Assembly: GCF_002161595.1 (NCBI RefSeq)
Contig: NZ_NFID01000012.1
Coordinates: forward strand, 1 to 64,000
Length of the DNA stretch: 64,000 nucleotides
Origin: Gemmiger sp. An50
Lineage (GTDB): Bacteria > Bacillota > Clostridia > Oscillospirales > Ruminococcaceae
Direction: 5' to 3'
Notes under the pieces: model-generated
Told to the model about the DNA's origin: nothing
Database searches by the model: none
The model's input: only the letters and a program-made list of their open reading frames with translations
Position numbers and translations under genes: made by a program
Shown: positions 7,036 to 15,050 of the stretch, piece after piece
Numbering within the stretch: position 1 is the stretch's first letter
Layout of the letters: every line of letters starts with the position of its first letter

Positions 7036-8592
7036 TTGCCATCCATGATCGTATTGGTACTGGTGGCAGTCGTTGCAATCGCCGTCGGTGTGGCCGCAGG
7101 CTTTTTTCTTGGCCAGAGCTACCGCCGCAAAACCGCTGAAGCAAAGATCGGCAGCGCCGAAGAAGAAGCAATGCGGATTGTGAACGACGCCATCAAGACC
7201 GCAGAACAGAAACGCAAAGAGACCGTGATCGAGGCCAAGGACGAAGCCCTGCGCATGAAGACCGAGGCCGACAAGGAAATCAAAGAGCGCCGCAGCGAGC
7301 TGAGCCGCCAGGAGCGCCGTCTGGACCAGAAGGAGGAATCCCTGGACAAGAAGGTGGCCGCTCTGGAGCAGAAGGAAGAGGAGCAGCGCCGCCGCAGCGA
7401 GCTGGTGGAAGCAAAGCTGGACGAACTGGAACAGCTGAAGCTGCGCCAGATGGAAAAGCTGGAGACCATTGCCGGTCTGACCCAGGAGGACGCCAAGCAC
7501 CTTTTGCTGAACCGCCTGGATCAGGAGCTGACCCACGAGAAGGCCATGCGCATCAGCGCCTATGAGGCCAACCTGAAGGACGAGTGCGACGTTATGGCCC
7601 GCGAGATGATCGGCCAGGCCATCGCCCGCTGCGCCGCCGACCATTCCAGCGAGACCACCGTGAGCGTGGTTCCCCTGCCCAACGACGAGATGAAGGGCCG
7701 CATCATCGGCCGCGAGGGCCGCAACATCCGCGCCCTGGAGACCGCCACCGGTGTGGACCTGATCATCGACGACACCCCCGAGGCCATCACCCTGTCCAGC
7801 TTCGACCAGGCCCGCCGCGAGGTGGCCCGCATGACGCTGGAGCGCCTGATCGCCGACGGCCGCATCCACCCCGCCCGCATTGAGGAGACGGTGGAGAAGT
7901 GCCGCCGCGAACTGGAGCTGTCCATGAAGCGTGAAGGCGAGCGCGCGGTGATGGAGGTGGGCATCCACGGCATCCATCCCGACATCGTGAAGCTGCTGGG
8001 CCGCTTGAAGTTCCGCACCAGCTTCGGCCAGAACGTGCTGAACCACTCTCTGGAGGTTTCCTATCTGTCCGGCCTGCTGGCTGGCGAGATGGGCGTGAAC
8101 GTGACTCAGGCCCGCCGTGCCGGTCTGCTGCATGACATCGGCAAGGCCCTGGACCACGAGATCGAAGGCAGCCACATCCAGATCGGTGTGGAGATCGCCC
8201 GCAAGTACAAGGAGAACCCCGCCGTGATCCACGCCATCGAGGCGCACCACGGCGATGTGGAGCCCAAGACTCCGCTGGCCTTCATCGTGATGGCCGCCGA
8301 CGCCATCAGCGCCGCCCGTCCCGGCGCCCGCCGCGAGAACCTGGAAAGCTACATCAAGCGGCTGGAGAATCTGGAAGAGATCAGCTGCAGCTTCGAGGGC
8401 GTGGAGAACGCCTTTGCCGTGCAGGCTGGCCGCGAGGTGCGCATCATGGTAAAGCCGGACGCCATCAGCGACGACCAGCTGATCCTGCTGGCCCGTTCCA
8501 TCACCAAGAAGATCGAGGAAGAGCTGGATTACCCCGGCCAGATCAAGGTGAACGTGATCCGCGAGAGCCGCGCGGTGGAATACGCCAAGTAA
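7036..8592 (+). CDS. rny: Ribonuclease Y
   Basis: 518 residues, standard length. This membrane-anchored endoribonuclease starts mRNA decay in Firmicutes. I chose TTG at 7036: GAGGAG ends 9 bases before it, while the next ATG (7045) is 18 bases away. Residues 4-25 are a single membrane helix. Residues about 30-170 are a highly charged coiled coil ([23 protein letters not shown] region). A KH domain follows with [15 protein letters not shown], then an HD domain with [10 protein letters not shown] and later EAHHGD, the metal-binding catalytic site. It lies alone between its own promoter and the terminator at 8611. Confidence 0.97.
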   Translation: MPSMIVLVLVAVVAIAVGVAAGFFLGQSYRRKTAEAKIGSAEEEAMRIVNDAIKTAEQKRKETVIEAKDEALRMKTEADKEIKERRSELSRQERRLDQKEESLDKKVAALEQKEEEQRRRSELVEAKLDELEQLKLRQMEKLETIAGLTQEDAKHLLLNRLDQELTHEKAMRISAYEANLKDECDVMAREMIGQAIARCAADHSSETTVSVVPLPNDEMKGRIIGREGRNIRALETATGVDLIIDDTPEAITLSSFDQARREVARMTLERLIADGRIHPARIEETVEKCRRELELSMKREGERAVMEVGIHGIHPDIVKLLGRLKFRTSFGQNVLNHSLEVSYLSGLLAGEMGVNVTQARRAGLLHDIGKALDHEIEGSHIQIGVEIARKYKENPAVIHAIEAHHGDVEPKTPLAFIVMAADAISAARPGARRENLESYIKRLENLEEISCSFEGVENAFAVQAGREVRIMVKPDAISDDQLILLARSITKKIEEELDYPGQIKVNVIRESRAVEYAK

Positions 8593-8610
8593 GATTCCAA
8601 CCATACAACG

Positions 8611-8650
8611 AGCCCCCGGTGGAAAAATCTCCGCCGGGGGCTTTGCTTTT
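8611..8650 (+). terminator. rny terminator
   Basis: AGCCCCCGG pairs with CCGGGGGCT, then TTGCTTTTG. Confidence 0.85.
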
Positions 8651-8675
8651 GCCTGCGTCGGTGCTATAATCGGCG

Positions 8676-8689
8676 TTGTGCTTGCACAA
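8676..8689. promoter_or_regulatory. Operator-like palindrome before the MFS gene
   Basis: TTGTGC-TT-GCACAA, perfect 6-bp arms, placed 5 bases after a TATAAT at 8665-8670, that is over the expected transcription start. A repressor bound here would block the MFS gene. The regulator is not in the window as far as I can tell. Confidence 0.5.
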
Positions 8690-8738
8690 ACATGGCCGGG
8701 GCGGTACAAGCGCTTCGGCAAAAAGAGGGGTGCGTTTT

Positions 8739-9908
8739 ATGACTTCGCTGCTTTTGGCGGTGATCTATCTTTCCTTTATCAGTCTGGGCCTGCCGGATTC
8801 CCTGCTGGGCTCCGCCTGGCCCACCATCTACCAGCAATTCCAGGTACCGGTGTCCTACGCGGGAATCCTTTCCGCCATCATCGCGGTGGGGACCATCGTG
8901 TCCAGCCTGCAGTGCGACCGGCTGATCCGCCGGTTCAGCGCCGGGGTGATCACCGCGGTGAGCGTGGCAGCCACCGCCCTGGCCCTGTTCGGCTTTTCCA
9001 TCAGCAGCTCCTTCTGGATGCTCTGCCTGTGGGCGGTCCCCTACGGGCTGGGCGCGGGCTGCGTGGACGCGGCGCTGAACAACTATGTGGCCCTGCACTA
9101 CGCCAGCCGCCACATGAGCTGGCTGCACTGCATGTGGGGCGTGGGCGCTTCCATCGGACCGGTCATCATGGGCCTTGCCCTCACCGGCGGCAAGGGCTGG
9201 ACCGGCGGCTACCGGTATATCGCCCTGTTGCAGACTGTTCTGGTGGTTATCCTTGCATTGAGCCTGCGGCTCTGGGCAAAGCCGGACCAGCAGAGCGAAA
9301 CCCACCAGAACGCGCCGCTGAGCCTGCGAGAAATCATTGCTATTCCCGGGGCGAAGGCCATTCTGACCGCCTTTTTCTGCTACTGCGCTCTGGAGCAGAC
9401 CTGCGCGCTGTGGGCCAGCAGCTACCTGACCCTCCACCACGGCCTGAGCGCCGAACAGGCTGCCAGCTGGGCCAGCCTGTTCTTCTTCGGCATCACCGCC
9501 GGACGGGCAGCCAGCGGCTTTTTGACCATGCGCTTTTCCGACACCCAGCTGATCCGGCTGGGGCAGGCGGTGATCCTGGCGGGCATCTTCTGCCTGTTCC
9601 TGCCCTTTGGCAGCCGTCCCGCCCAGGTCGGCCTGGTGCTCGTGGGGCTGGGCTGCGCGCCTATCTACCCCTGCGTGATCCACTCCACCCCGGCCACCTT
9701 CGGGGCCGAGCGGTCCCAGGCGCTGATCGGGGTACAGATGGCCAGCGCCTATGTGGGCACCTGCCTGATGCCTCCCCTGTTCGGGCTGATCGCCAACCAC
9801 ATCAGCATCGGGCTGTATCCGGTGTTCCTGCTGGCGATTCTGGCGGTGATGGCTGTATCCTACCACCGGCTCACCACCGGGCGGAAGGCTCCGGCAAACG
9901 AAGCTTAA
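8739..9908 (+). CDS. MFS permease, possibly sugar or metabolite transporter
   Basis: 389 residues, 12 predicted membrane helices. The ATG at 8739 follows AGAGGGG at 8 bases. The first helix carries GLPDSLLGSAWP, and the loop between helices 2 and 3 carries a CDRLIRRF sequence, a divergent form of the MFS signature. Helix 4-5 includes the GLGAGCVDAALNNYVA stretch typical of the FucP/YbjJ-like sugar MFS branch, which supports but does not prove a sugar-type substrate. Monocistronic: TATAAT at 8665, a palindrome at the start site, and a shared terminator at 9926. Confidence 0.8.
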   Translation: MTSLLLAVIYLSFISLGLPDSLLGSAWPTIYQQFQVPVSYAGILSAIIAVGTIVSSLQCDRLIRRFSAGVITAVSVAATALALFGFSISSSFWMLCLWAVPYGLGAGCVDAALNNYVALHYASRHMSWLHCMWGVGASIGPVIMGLALTGGKGWTGGYRYIALLQTVLVVILALSLRLWAKPDQQSETHQNAPLSLREIIAIPGAKAILTAFFCYCALEQTCALWASSYLTLHHGLSAEQAASWASLFFFGITAGRAASGFLTMRFSDTQLIRLGQAVILAGIFCLFLPFGSRPAQVGLVLVGLGCAPIYPCVIHSTPATFGAERSQALIGVQMASAYVGTCLMPPLFGLIANHISIGLYPVFLLAILAVMAVSYHRLTTGRKAPANEA

Positions 9909-9925
9909 ATTCCAACCGACATAAG

Positions 9926-9967
9926 AAAACCGGCCTGCGGATACAATTTCCGCAGGCCGGTTTTTTT
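9926..9967. terminator. Bidirectional terminator between MFS gene and 9985 gene
   Basis: ACCGGCCTGCGG / CCGCAGGCCGGT, 12-bp stem, A-rich on the left and seven T on the right, so it can serve both convergent genes. Confidence 0.9.
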
Positions 9968-9984
9968 GTACTTTTCGCAGAGAC

Positions 9985-10335
9985 TCAGCCCTGGCAGCCC
10001 AGATCGTCCCAGTCGCCGAAATCCTCAGCGCTGGCGATGCGGGTGGGGTCCAGCTTGCCGTTCTCATCCAGCGGCTTTTCCGCCGCACCCAGGGTCACCG
10101 GATTGGTGTTGGGGCCCCGGTCCGGGCGCTGGGGGTAAACGGTCGGCTCCGGCTGAGGCTCCTCGCTGGCAGCCTTCTCCGGCTCGGCCTGAGCGGGCTG
10201 CTCCGGCTCGGTGGGCACCTCCACATACTCGCCCTCGATGTGAGAGCTCTTGTTGTAATCGTTCAGCAGCTTATAGGCCACAGCGCCCGCAGCAATGCCC
10301 AGAACGATGGAAATCAGTCGTTTGAAAAATCCCAT
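9985..10335 (-). CDS. Small membrane-anchored protein of unknown function
   Basis: 116 residues. The ATG at 10335 has AAGGAGGGAG in front. One N-terminal membrane helix (residues 5-22, RLISIVLGIAAGAVAYKLL) is followed by a soluble, strongly acidic, Pro/Glu-rich tail (EVPTEPEQPAQAEPEK) ending with a more defined stretch (DPTRIASAEDFGDWDD). No known domain recognised. A TATACT at 10363-10358 gives it its own start, so it is probably not co-transcribed with the GTPase genes. Confidence 0.7.
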   Translation of the reverse strand: MGFFKRLISIVLGIAAGAVAYKLLNDYNKSSHIEGEYVEVPTEPEQPAQAEPEKAASEEPQPEPTVYPQRPDRGPNTNPVTLGAAEKPLDENGKLDPTRIASAEDFGDWDDLGCQG

Positions 10336-10428
10336 GAATACTCCCTCCTTTTTGAGTAGTATACCACAGGGCCCGCCCCGGCGCAAACCCGGGAACGGGC
10401 CCTGTTTGTTTTGCTTTTCTTCGGCCGG

Positions 10429-11379
10429 TCAGCTGAAGGTGACCACGTCGTCCTTCAGGGGCTGGGCGGCCTCTACCGACAGAGCAGTGAGCACCGGACC
10501 CTTGCCGCCGAACAGGGGGTGGAACTGCACCCGCACCTTGGCGGTGATCTTGATCCAGCTGCGCTGGGCCAGCTTTTTGGCCTCGTCGTACTTGCAGGGG
10601 AAGCCCACGAACTGGATGTCCTGCACGCAGCAGGTCATGGCGAAGCGGCCGGGCACGAACTGATTCTGGCCCACCCGGGGCGTCTGGCAGACCTGGGCGG
10701 TGAAGCGCACGGTCTTGCCCGCGTACTTCTCCGGGTCCTCGCTGGCATCCAGATACCAGACGCCGAAGTCCTCGTCGCCGATCTCGATCACATCCGCGTT
10801 GATGTCGAAGGGCAGCTCGTCCGGCAGCTGGTCGTAGGCCACGCTGCCGTCGGTGTATTCGTAGGCGATGTCGCACCGGCGGCTGGCCTGGCGCACCGCC
10901 TTGTGTACGAACTCCTGGTCCTCGGCGGTCAGGCCGTCGGCCCGGTTCACCACCAGCAGCTCGCACTGGGCGAACTTGTCCAGGAACAGCTGGCGCATGT
11001 TGTCGAAGTACATGCGGAAGGTGTTCGCGTCGGCGGTGCCGATGGTCTGGTAGATGACCCAGTTCTCCGGCATGGCCTCGTACAGCTCCTGCACCATCCA
11101 CATGCCGTTGTATTCGATCACCACCCGGCCCGCGCCGGTCTTTTTCACCAGCTCGGCCAGATGGGTGGGGTTCAGCTGCTCCTTGTCCTCAATGAGCTCC
11201 ACGCTCACGCCGCCGAAGGCGAACTTGTCGGCGTTGTATTCCTCTTCGCCCTCCTCGCACACCAGCAGCAGAGTCTTGTCGCCGGAGTCAAACTGGGGGT
11301 CCTCCATGGTCTCCTGCACAAAGCGGGTCTTGCCGCTTTCCAAAAAGCCCAGGAACAGATATACCGGAATCTCTTTCAC
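10429..11379 (-). CDS. COG0523/CobW-type GTPase fused to a YcgQ-like C-terminal domain
   Basis: 316 residues. The N-terminal part is a P-loop GTPase of the COG0523 (CobW/YciC) family: Walker A GFLESGKT at residues 11-18, a VCEEGEEEY switch segment, and VVNRADGL as the NKxD-like base motif. The metal-binding CxCC loop that defines most of the family is absent. From about residue 185 the sequence resembles the C-terminal domain of YcgQ/TIGR03943 (DUF1980): NQFVPGRFAMTCCVQDIQFVGFPC. I do not know a standard name for this fusion. It follows the His-rich GTPase by 22 bases and is probably co-transcribed, suggesting a two-protein metal trafficking unit. Confidence 0.8.
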   Translation of the reverse strand: MKEIPVYLFLGFLESGKTRFVQETMEDPQFDSGDKTLLLVCEEGEEEYNADKFAFGGVSVELIEDKEQLNPTHLAELVKKTGAGRVVIEYNGMWMVQELYEAMPENWVIYQTIGTADANTFRMYFDNMRQLFLDKFAQCELLVVNRADGLTAEDQEFVHKAVRQASRRCDIAYEYTDGSVAYDQLPDELPFDINADVIEIGDEDFGVWYLDASEDPEKYAGKTVRFTAQVCQTPRVGQNQFVPGRFAMTCCVQDIQFVGFPCKYDEAKKLAQRSWIKITAKVRVQFHPLFGGKGPVLTALSVEAAQPLKDDVVTFS

Positions 11380-11401
11380 GTTACCTCTCCCTCCCTGCGG
11401 C

Positions 11402-12622
11402 TCAGGCCAGATGGAACAGCTGCTCCAGGGCAGCCTCGTCCAGCTTGGAGCCGATCACGCACAGGCGGCCGGTCACATCCGCAGCGCCGCCGCGCACGTC
11501 GGCTTCGCCGGGCACATGGTCAAAGTAGATCCAGCCCTCCGCGCCGGGCAGGATGCCCTTGGCGCGCAGCACCACGCCGTACTTGCCGCTGTCCAGCTCT
11601 TCCAGAGCGTTGCGGATCTCCTCCTCGGTGAACACCCGGGCAGTCTCGCGGCCCCAGCTGGTGAACACCTCGTCGGCGTGATGGTGGTGGTGATGGTCGT
11701 GGTCATGGCCGCAGCCGCAGCTGCACTCGCCGTCATGATCGTGATGATGATGCTCATGGTCATGGTCGTGACCGCAGCCGCACTCCTCGTCATGATCGTG
11801 ATGATGGTGCTCATGGTCATGATCGTGGCCGCAGCTGCACTCCTCGTCGTGATCGTGGTGATGGTGCTCGTGCTCATGGTCGTGACCGCAGCCGCACTCC
11901 TCATCGTGGTCGTGATGATGGTGATGCTCATGCTCGTGGTCGTGGCCGCACTCCTCGCCATGCTCGTGGTGATGGCCGCACTCGGGGCAGATCTGAGTCT
12001 CCTCCAGCAGCTCCTTCACGAAGTCCCGCTTGGACTCCATGGCCGCCACGATCTGCTCGCCCTTCAGCTGGTTCCAGTCGGTGGTGACGATGGTGGCCTC
12101 GGGGTTCTTCTCCCGGATCATGGCCACGGCGCGGGCGATCTTGTCCTCGCTGGCGGCGCCGGTACGGCTCAGGATGATGGCGTTGGCATGGCCGATCTGG
12201 TCGTTGTAGAACTCACCGAAGTTCTTCATGTACAGCCGCACCTTGTTCACGTCGGCCACAGTCACAAAGCTGTTCAGCTGCACGTCCCGCTCGGCGGCGA
12301 TGCCCTGCACGGCCTTGGTCACGTCGCTCAGCTTGCCCACGCCGGAGGGCTCGATCAGAATGCGGTCGGGCTGATACTGGTCGATGACCTTCTTCAGAGC
12401 CTCCCGGAAGTCGCCCACCAGGCTGCAGCAGATGCAGCCGGAGTTCATCTCGGTGATCTCGATGCCGGCCTCCTTCAGAAAGCCGCCGTCGATGCCGATC
12501 TCACCGAACTCATTCTCGATGAGCACCAGCTTCTGGCCCGCGTAGGCCTCGGCGATCAGCTTCTTGATGAGCGTGGTCTTGCCGGCGCCCAGAAAACCGG
12601 AAAAAATATCAATCTTGGTCAT
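11402..12622 (-). CDS. COG0523 metal-chaperone GTPase with a long His-rich insert
   Basis: 406 residues. The N-terminal GTPase has Walker A GFLGAGKT (9-16), a NEFGEIGID switch, the diagnostic metal-binding CICC (63-66), and the EPSGVGKL segment. Residues about 212-316 are a low-complexity insert with about 45 His plus Asp, Glu and Cys, built from four to five diverged units of about 18 residues (EECGCGHDHDHEHHHHDHD type, written once). The C-terminal CobW_C domain follows (TARVFTEEEI to the end). Family members hand Zn, Co or Ni to target proteins; the insert would store or buffer many metal ions. I saw no clear Zur box in front. Confidence 0.93.
   Translation of the reverse strand: MTKIDIFSGFLGAGKTTLIKKLIAEAYAGQKLVLIENEFGEIGIDGGFLKEAGIEITEMNSGCICCSLVGDFREALKKVIDQYQPDRILIEPSGVGKLSDVTKAVQGIAAERDVQLNSFVTVADVNKVRLYMKNFGEFYNDQIGHANAIILSRTGAASEDKIARAVAMIREKNPEATIVTTDWNQLKGEQIVAAMESKRDFVKELLEETQICPECGHHHEHGEECGHDHEHEHHHHHDHDEECGCGHDHEHEHHHHDHDEECSCGHDHDHEHHHHDHDEECGCGHDHDHEHHHHDHDGECSCGCGHDHDHHHHHHADEVFTSWGRETARVFTEEEIRNALEELDSGKYGVVLRAKGILPGAEGWIYFDHVPGEADVRGGAADVTGRLCVIGSKLDEAALEQLFHLA
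11675..11989 (-). repeat. Tandem coding repeats of the His-rich insert
   Basis: DNA repeats of about 54-57 bases (units begin with variants of gaggagtgcggctgcggcca on the coding strand) encode the metal-binding segment. Copies differ at scattered positions, including Asp/Glu and Gly/Ser swaps. Repeats like this can expand or contract by recombination. Confidence 0.85.
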
Positions 12623-13113
12623 GGTATATTGTCTCCTTTTATCTTGGGGAACCCTGCACGATTCACGGCCGGGATTGCCCTTGCGCAGAGCCGCCCCGCC
12701 GGGGCATATTCCCGCCCCCGGGCCGCCTGCTGAAAAACGGTCGTTCCGTTTCTTATTATACTATCTTTGTCAAGGTCATTGCGCGGTTTTCTCCGGTGTT
12801 CTTTTTGCGAAATTTTGCGTTTTTGCGTCCCGGTCCCTTTTAAAACCTGCTTTACCGTGTTAATATAAATTTAGGCAACACCGCACAATTCACGCCCCAG
12901 GGCTCAGGTGGTGTATCGCGCCAAAATTTTCCGTGATATTTTGCAAAAATGCTTGCCAATCCACCAAGGATTGGCTGTGCTTTTTGCTTCATCTCACAAA
13001 AAATTTTCCGGCGTGCTCCACCACCCGGAATTATGCGGTATCGCCTCTTAACACGATTTTGCGCGGCGGACGCGGGATGCGTCCGCTGTGGGAAAAGAGG
13101 TAAAACAGATCTC
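12623..13113. other. Intergenic between divergent GTPase and aminopeptidase genes
   Basis: Holds the leader of the His-rich GTPase with a minus TATAAT at 12760-12755, an AT-rich stretch with a TATAAA at 12864-12869 that may serve the aminopeptidase, the first full 172-bp repeat (12874-13045), and a short leader with GAGG at 13097-13100. Nothing else recognised. Confidence 0.5.
12874..13045 (+). repeat. 172-bp interspersed repeat, copy 1
   Basis: Starts GGCAACACCGCACAATTC and ends with the inverse (GGAATTATGCGGTATCGCC). Inside are CCAAAATTTTCCGTGATATTTT and, on the other arm, CAAAAAATTTTCCGGCG, so the whole element folds back on itself. The central hairpin is CCAATCC-ACCAA-GGATTGG (12956-12974). 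It lies between a possible promoter and the aminopeptidase start. Confidence 0.9.
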
Positions 13114-14898
13114 ATGAAAACCACCAACGAAAAAATCGCCCAGCTGCGGGCGGCCATGCAGGCCGCCGGGGCGAATGCCTGCCTGATCCCCTCGTCGGAC
13201 CCCCATTCCAGCGAGTACCTGCCCGACCACTGGAAGGCCCGGGCCTACTTCTCCGGCTTCACCGGCAGCATGGGCACCCTTGTGGTGACCGATACCGCCA
13301 GCGCCCTCTGGGCCGACGGCCGCTACTTCATCCAGGCTGAGCGCCAGCTGGCCGGAAGCGAGATTCAGCTGCAAAAGATCGCCGTGGAGGGTACCCCCAC
13401 CGTGACCGAATATCTGGTGGACGCCCTGGGCGAAGGCCAGGTGCTGGCTCTGGACGGCATGGTCACCCCCACCGCCACCGTGCAGGAGCTGGAAAAGGCC
13501 CTGGAGAAAAAGGGCGCGAAGGTGCTGTCCGTTGATCTGGTCAGCCCCATCTGGGAGGACCGGCCCCCGGTTCCCTCCACCCCCGCCTGGCTGGTGGATG
13601 CCGAAACCGCGGGTGCCTCCGCTGCGGAAAAGCTGAGCCGCCTGCGCGGCAAGCTGGCCGAAGCCGGCGCCGGCGCCATGGTGGTCTCCCGGCTGGACAG
13701 CGTGGCCTGGCTTTTGAACCTGCGTGCCGCCGACCTGGACTGCACTCCCTTTGCCCTGGCCTACTGCTTCGTGACCACCACCAACGCCACTCTGTTCATC
13801 GACCAGAGCCGCCTGCCCGAGGAGGCTGTTGCCGCTCTGCGTGCCCAGGGCGTGGGTGTGGAGAGCTATGACCGGCTGCTGGGCACCCTGACCGGCTACC
13901 ATCACAACCGGGTGATCCTGGTGGACGGCTCCACCAACTGGGCCATCTACAGCGCTGTGTGCCAGAACCCCAACTTCACGGTGAAGATGGGCGAGGACCC
14001 CATCCAGGCCATGAAGGGCGTGAAGAACGCCGCCGAGATCAAGAACCTGATGAACTGCCACGTGAAGGACGGCGTGGCCATGGTGCGCTTCCAGATCTGG
14101 CTGGAGGAGCAGCTGGCCGCGGGCGAGACCCTCACCGAGGTGGATGTGGACCGCAAGCTGATGGAGCTGCGCGCCGCTCAGCCCGGCAACCTGGGCGTGA
14201 GCTTCGACACCATCGCCGCCTACGGGGCCAACGCCGCCATGATGCACTACCATGCCACCCCGGACAACTGCACCAAGCTGGAGAAGCGTGGCTTCTTGCT
14301 GGTGGACAGCGGCGGACAGTACAACGACGGCACCACCGACATCACCCGCACCTATGCGCTGGGTGAGCTGACCGACAACGAGCGCACCTACTACACCTAC
14401 GTGCTCAAGAGCCACATCGACATCGCCAAGTTCCAGTTCCTGTCCGGCTGCACCGGCGGCAACCTGGATGTGATGGCCCGTGCCGCGGTGTGGCAGCACG
14501 GCATCGACTACCGCTGCGGCACCGGCCACGGCGTGGGCTTCATCGGCGGCGTACACGAAGGACCCCAGAGCCTGCGCGTGACCAATCATGTGCCCTTCGA
14601 GCCCGGCATGACCATCACCGACGAGCCCGGCATCTACGAAGAGGGCGAGGTGGGCATCCGCATTGAGAACGAGCTGCTGTGCGTGGAGCGGGTGAAGAAC
14701 CAGTACGGCCAGTTCCTGGGCTTCGAGTCCATGACCCGCTGCCCCATCGACCTGACCCCGGTTCGCCCCGAGCTGCTGGACGCGGACGAGAAGGCCTGGC
14801 TGAACGCCTTCCATGCCGAGACCTACCGGGATCTTGCCCCCCTGCTGACCGAAGCGGAAACCGCATGGCTGGCCGAAAAGACCAAACCCCTGGCTTAA
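13114..14898 (+). CDS. Xaa-Pro aminopeptidase, M24B family (aminopeptidase P)
   Basis: 594 residues, matching the long three-domain form (eukaryote-like XPNPEP1 layout) rather than the 440-residue PepP. It removes an N-terminal residue preceding proline from peptides in the cytoplasm. The two N-terminal creatinase-like domains (residues 1-310; PSSDPHSSEYLPDHWKAR, DGRYFIQAERQL) are followed by the pita-bread metallopeptidase domain with the metal ligands in LLVDSGGQYNDGTTDITRT, HGVGFIGGVHEGP, TDEPGIYEEG and IENELLCVE. Start ATG 13114 has a weak GAGG site at 13 bases; the upstream open frame is repeat DNA and not coding. Monocistronic. Confidence 0.95.
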   Translation: MKTTNEKIAQLRAAMQAAGANACLIPSSDPHSSEYLPDHWKARAYFSGFTGSMGTLVVTDTASALWADGRYFIQAERQLAGSEIQLQKIAVEGTPTVTEYLVDALGEGQVLALDGMVTPTATVQELEKALEKKGAKVLSVDLVSPIWEDRPPVPSTPAWLVDAETAGASAAEKLSRLRGKLAEAGAGAMVVSRLDSVAWLLNLRAADLDCTPFALAYCFVTTTNATLFIDQSRLPEEAVAALRAQGVGVESYDRLLGTLTGYHHNRVILVDGSTNWAIYSAVCQNPNFTVKMGEDPIQAMKGVKNAAEIKNLMNCHVKDGVAMVRFQIWLEEQLAAGETLTEVDVDRKLMELRAAQPGNLGVSFDTIAAYGANAAMMHYHATPDNCTKLEKRGFLLVDSGGQYNDGTTDITRTYALGELTDNERTYYTYVLKSHIDIAKFQFLSGCTGGNLDVMARAAVWQHGIDYRCGTGHGVGFIGGVHEGPQSLRVTNHVPFEPGMTITDEPGIYEEGEVGIRIENELLCVERVKNQYGQFLGFESMTRCPIDLTPVRPELLDADEKAWLNAFHAETYRDLAPLLTEAETAWLAEKTKPLA

Positions 14899-14910
14899 TT
14901 TATCCCAAAG

Positions 14911-14938
14911 CCCCTGGTGAAAACCGGGGTCTTTTTTT
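14911..14938 (+). terminator. Aminopeptidase terminator
   Basis: CCCCTGGT / ACCGGGG stem with GAAA loop, then TCTTTTTTTG. Confidence 0.85.
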
Positions 14939-15050
14939 GCGTCCCGCCGCCAAAATTTACAACTTTGCGTCTCCCTTCGATACAGTTTCGTTACATCGGC
15001 GCGGTATAATACGTCTAATAGAAATATACCGCCAAAGGAGGAACGAGACG

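Noticed and set aside
9918-9930. GACATAAGAAAAC, identical to part of the 314-bp element ends
   Set aside because: The match is 13 bases and overlaps the A-rich left side of a terminator; nothing around it resembles the element. Likely coincidence.
10368-10403. Strong GC hairpin CAGGGCCCG / CGGGCCCTG read as a terminator for the YcgQ-fusion GTPase gene
   Set aside because: On the minus strand it is not followed by a T run but by a TATACT promoter element; T-rich sequence follows only on the plus strand, where no gene ends. Left unassigned.
12647-12670. GGGAACCCTGCACGATTCACGG in the leader of the His-rich GTPase, similar to the left end of the 172-bp repeat
   Set aside because: Several mismatches in about 22 bases and no further similarity. 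It may be a decayed fragment, but I cannot separate it from chance.
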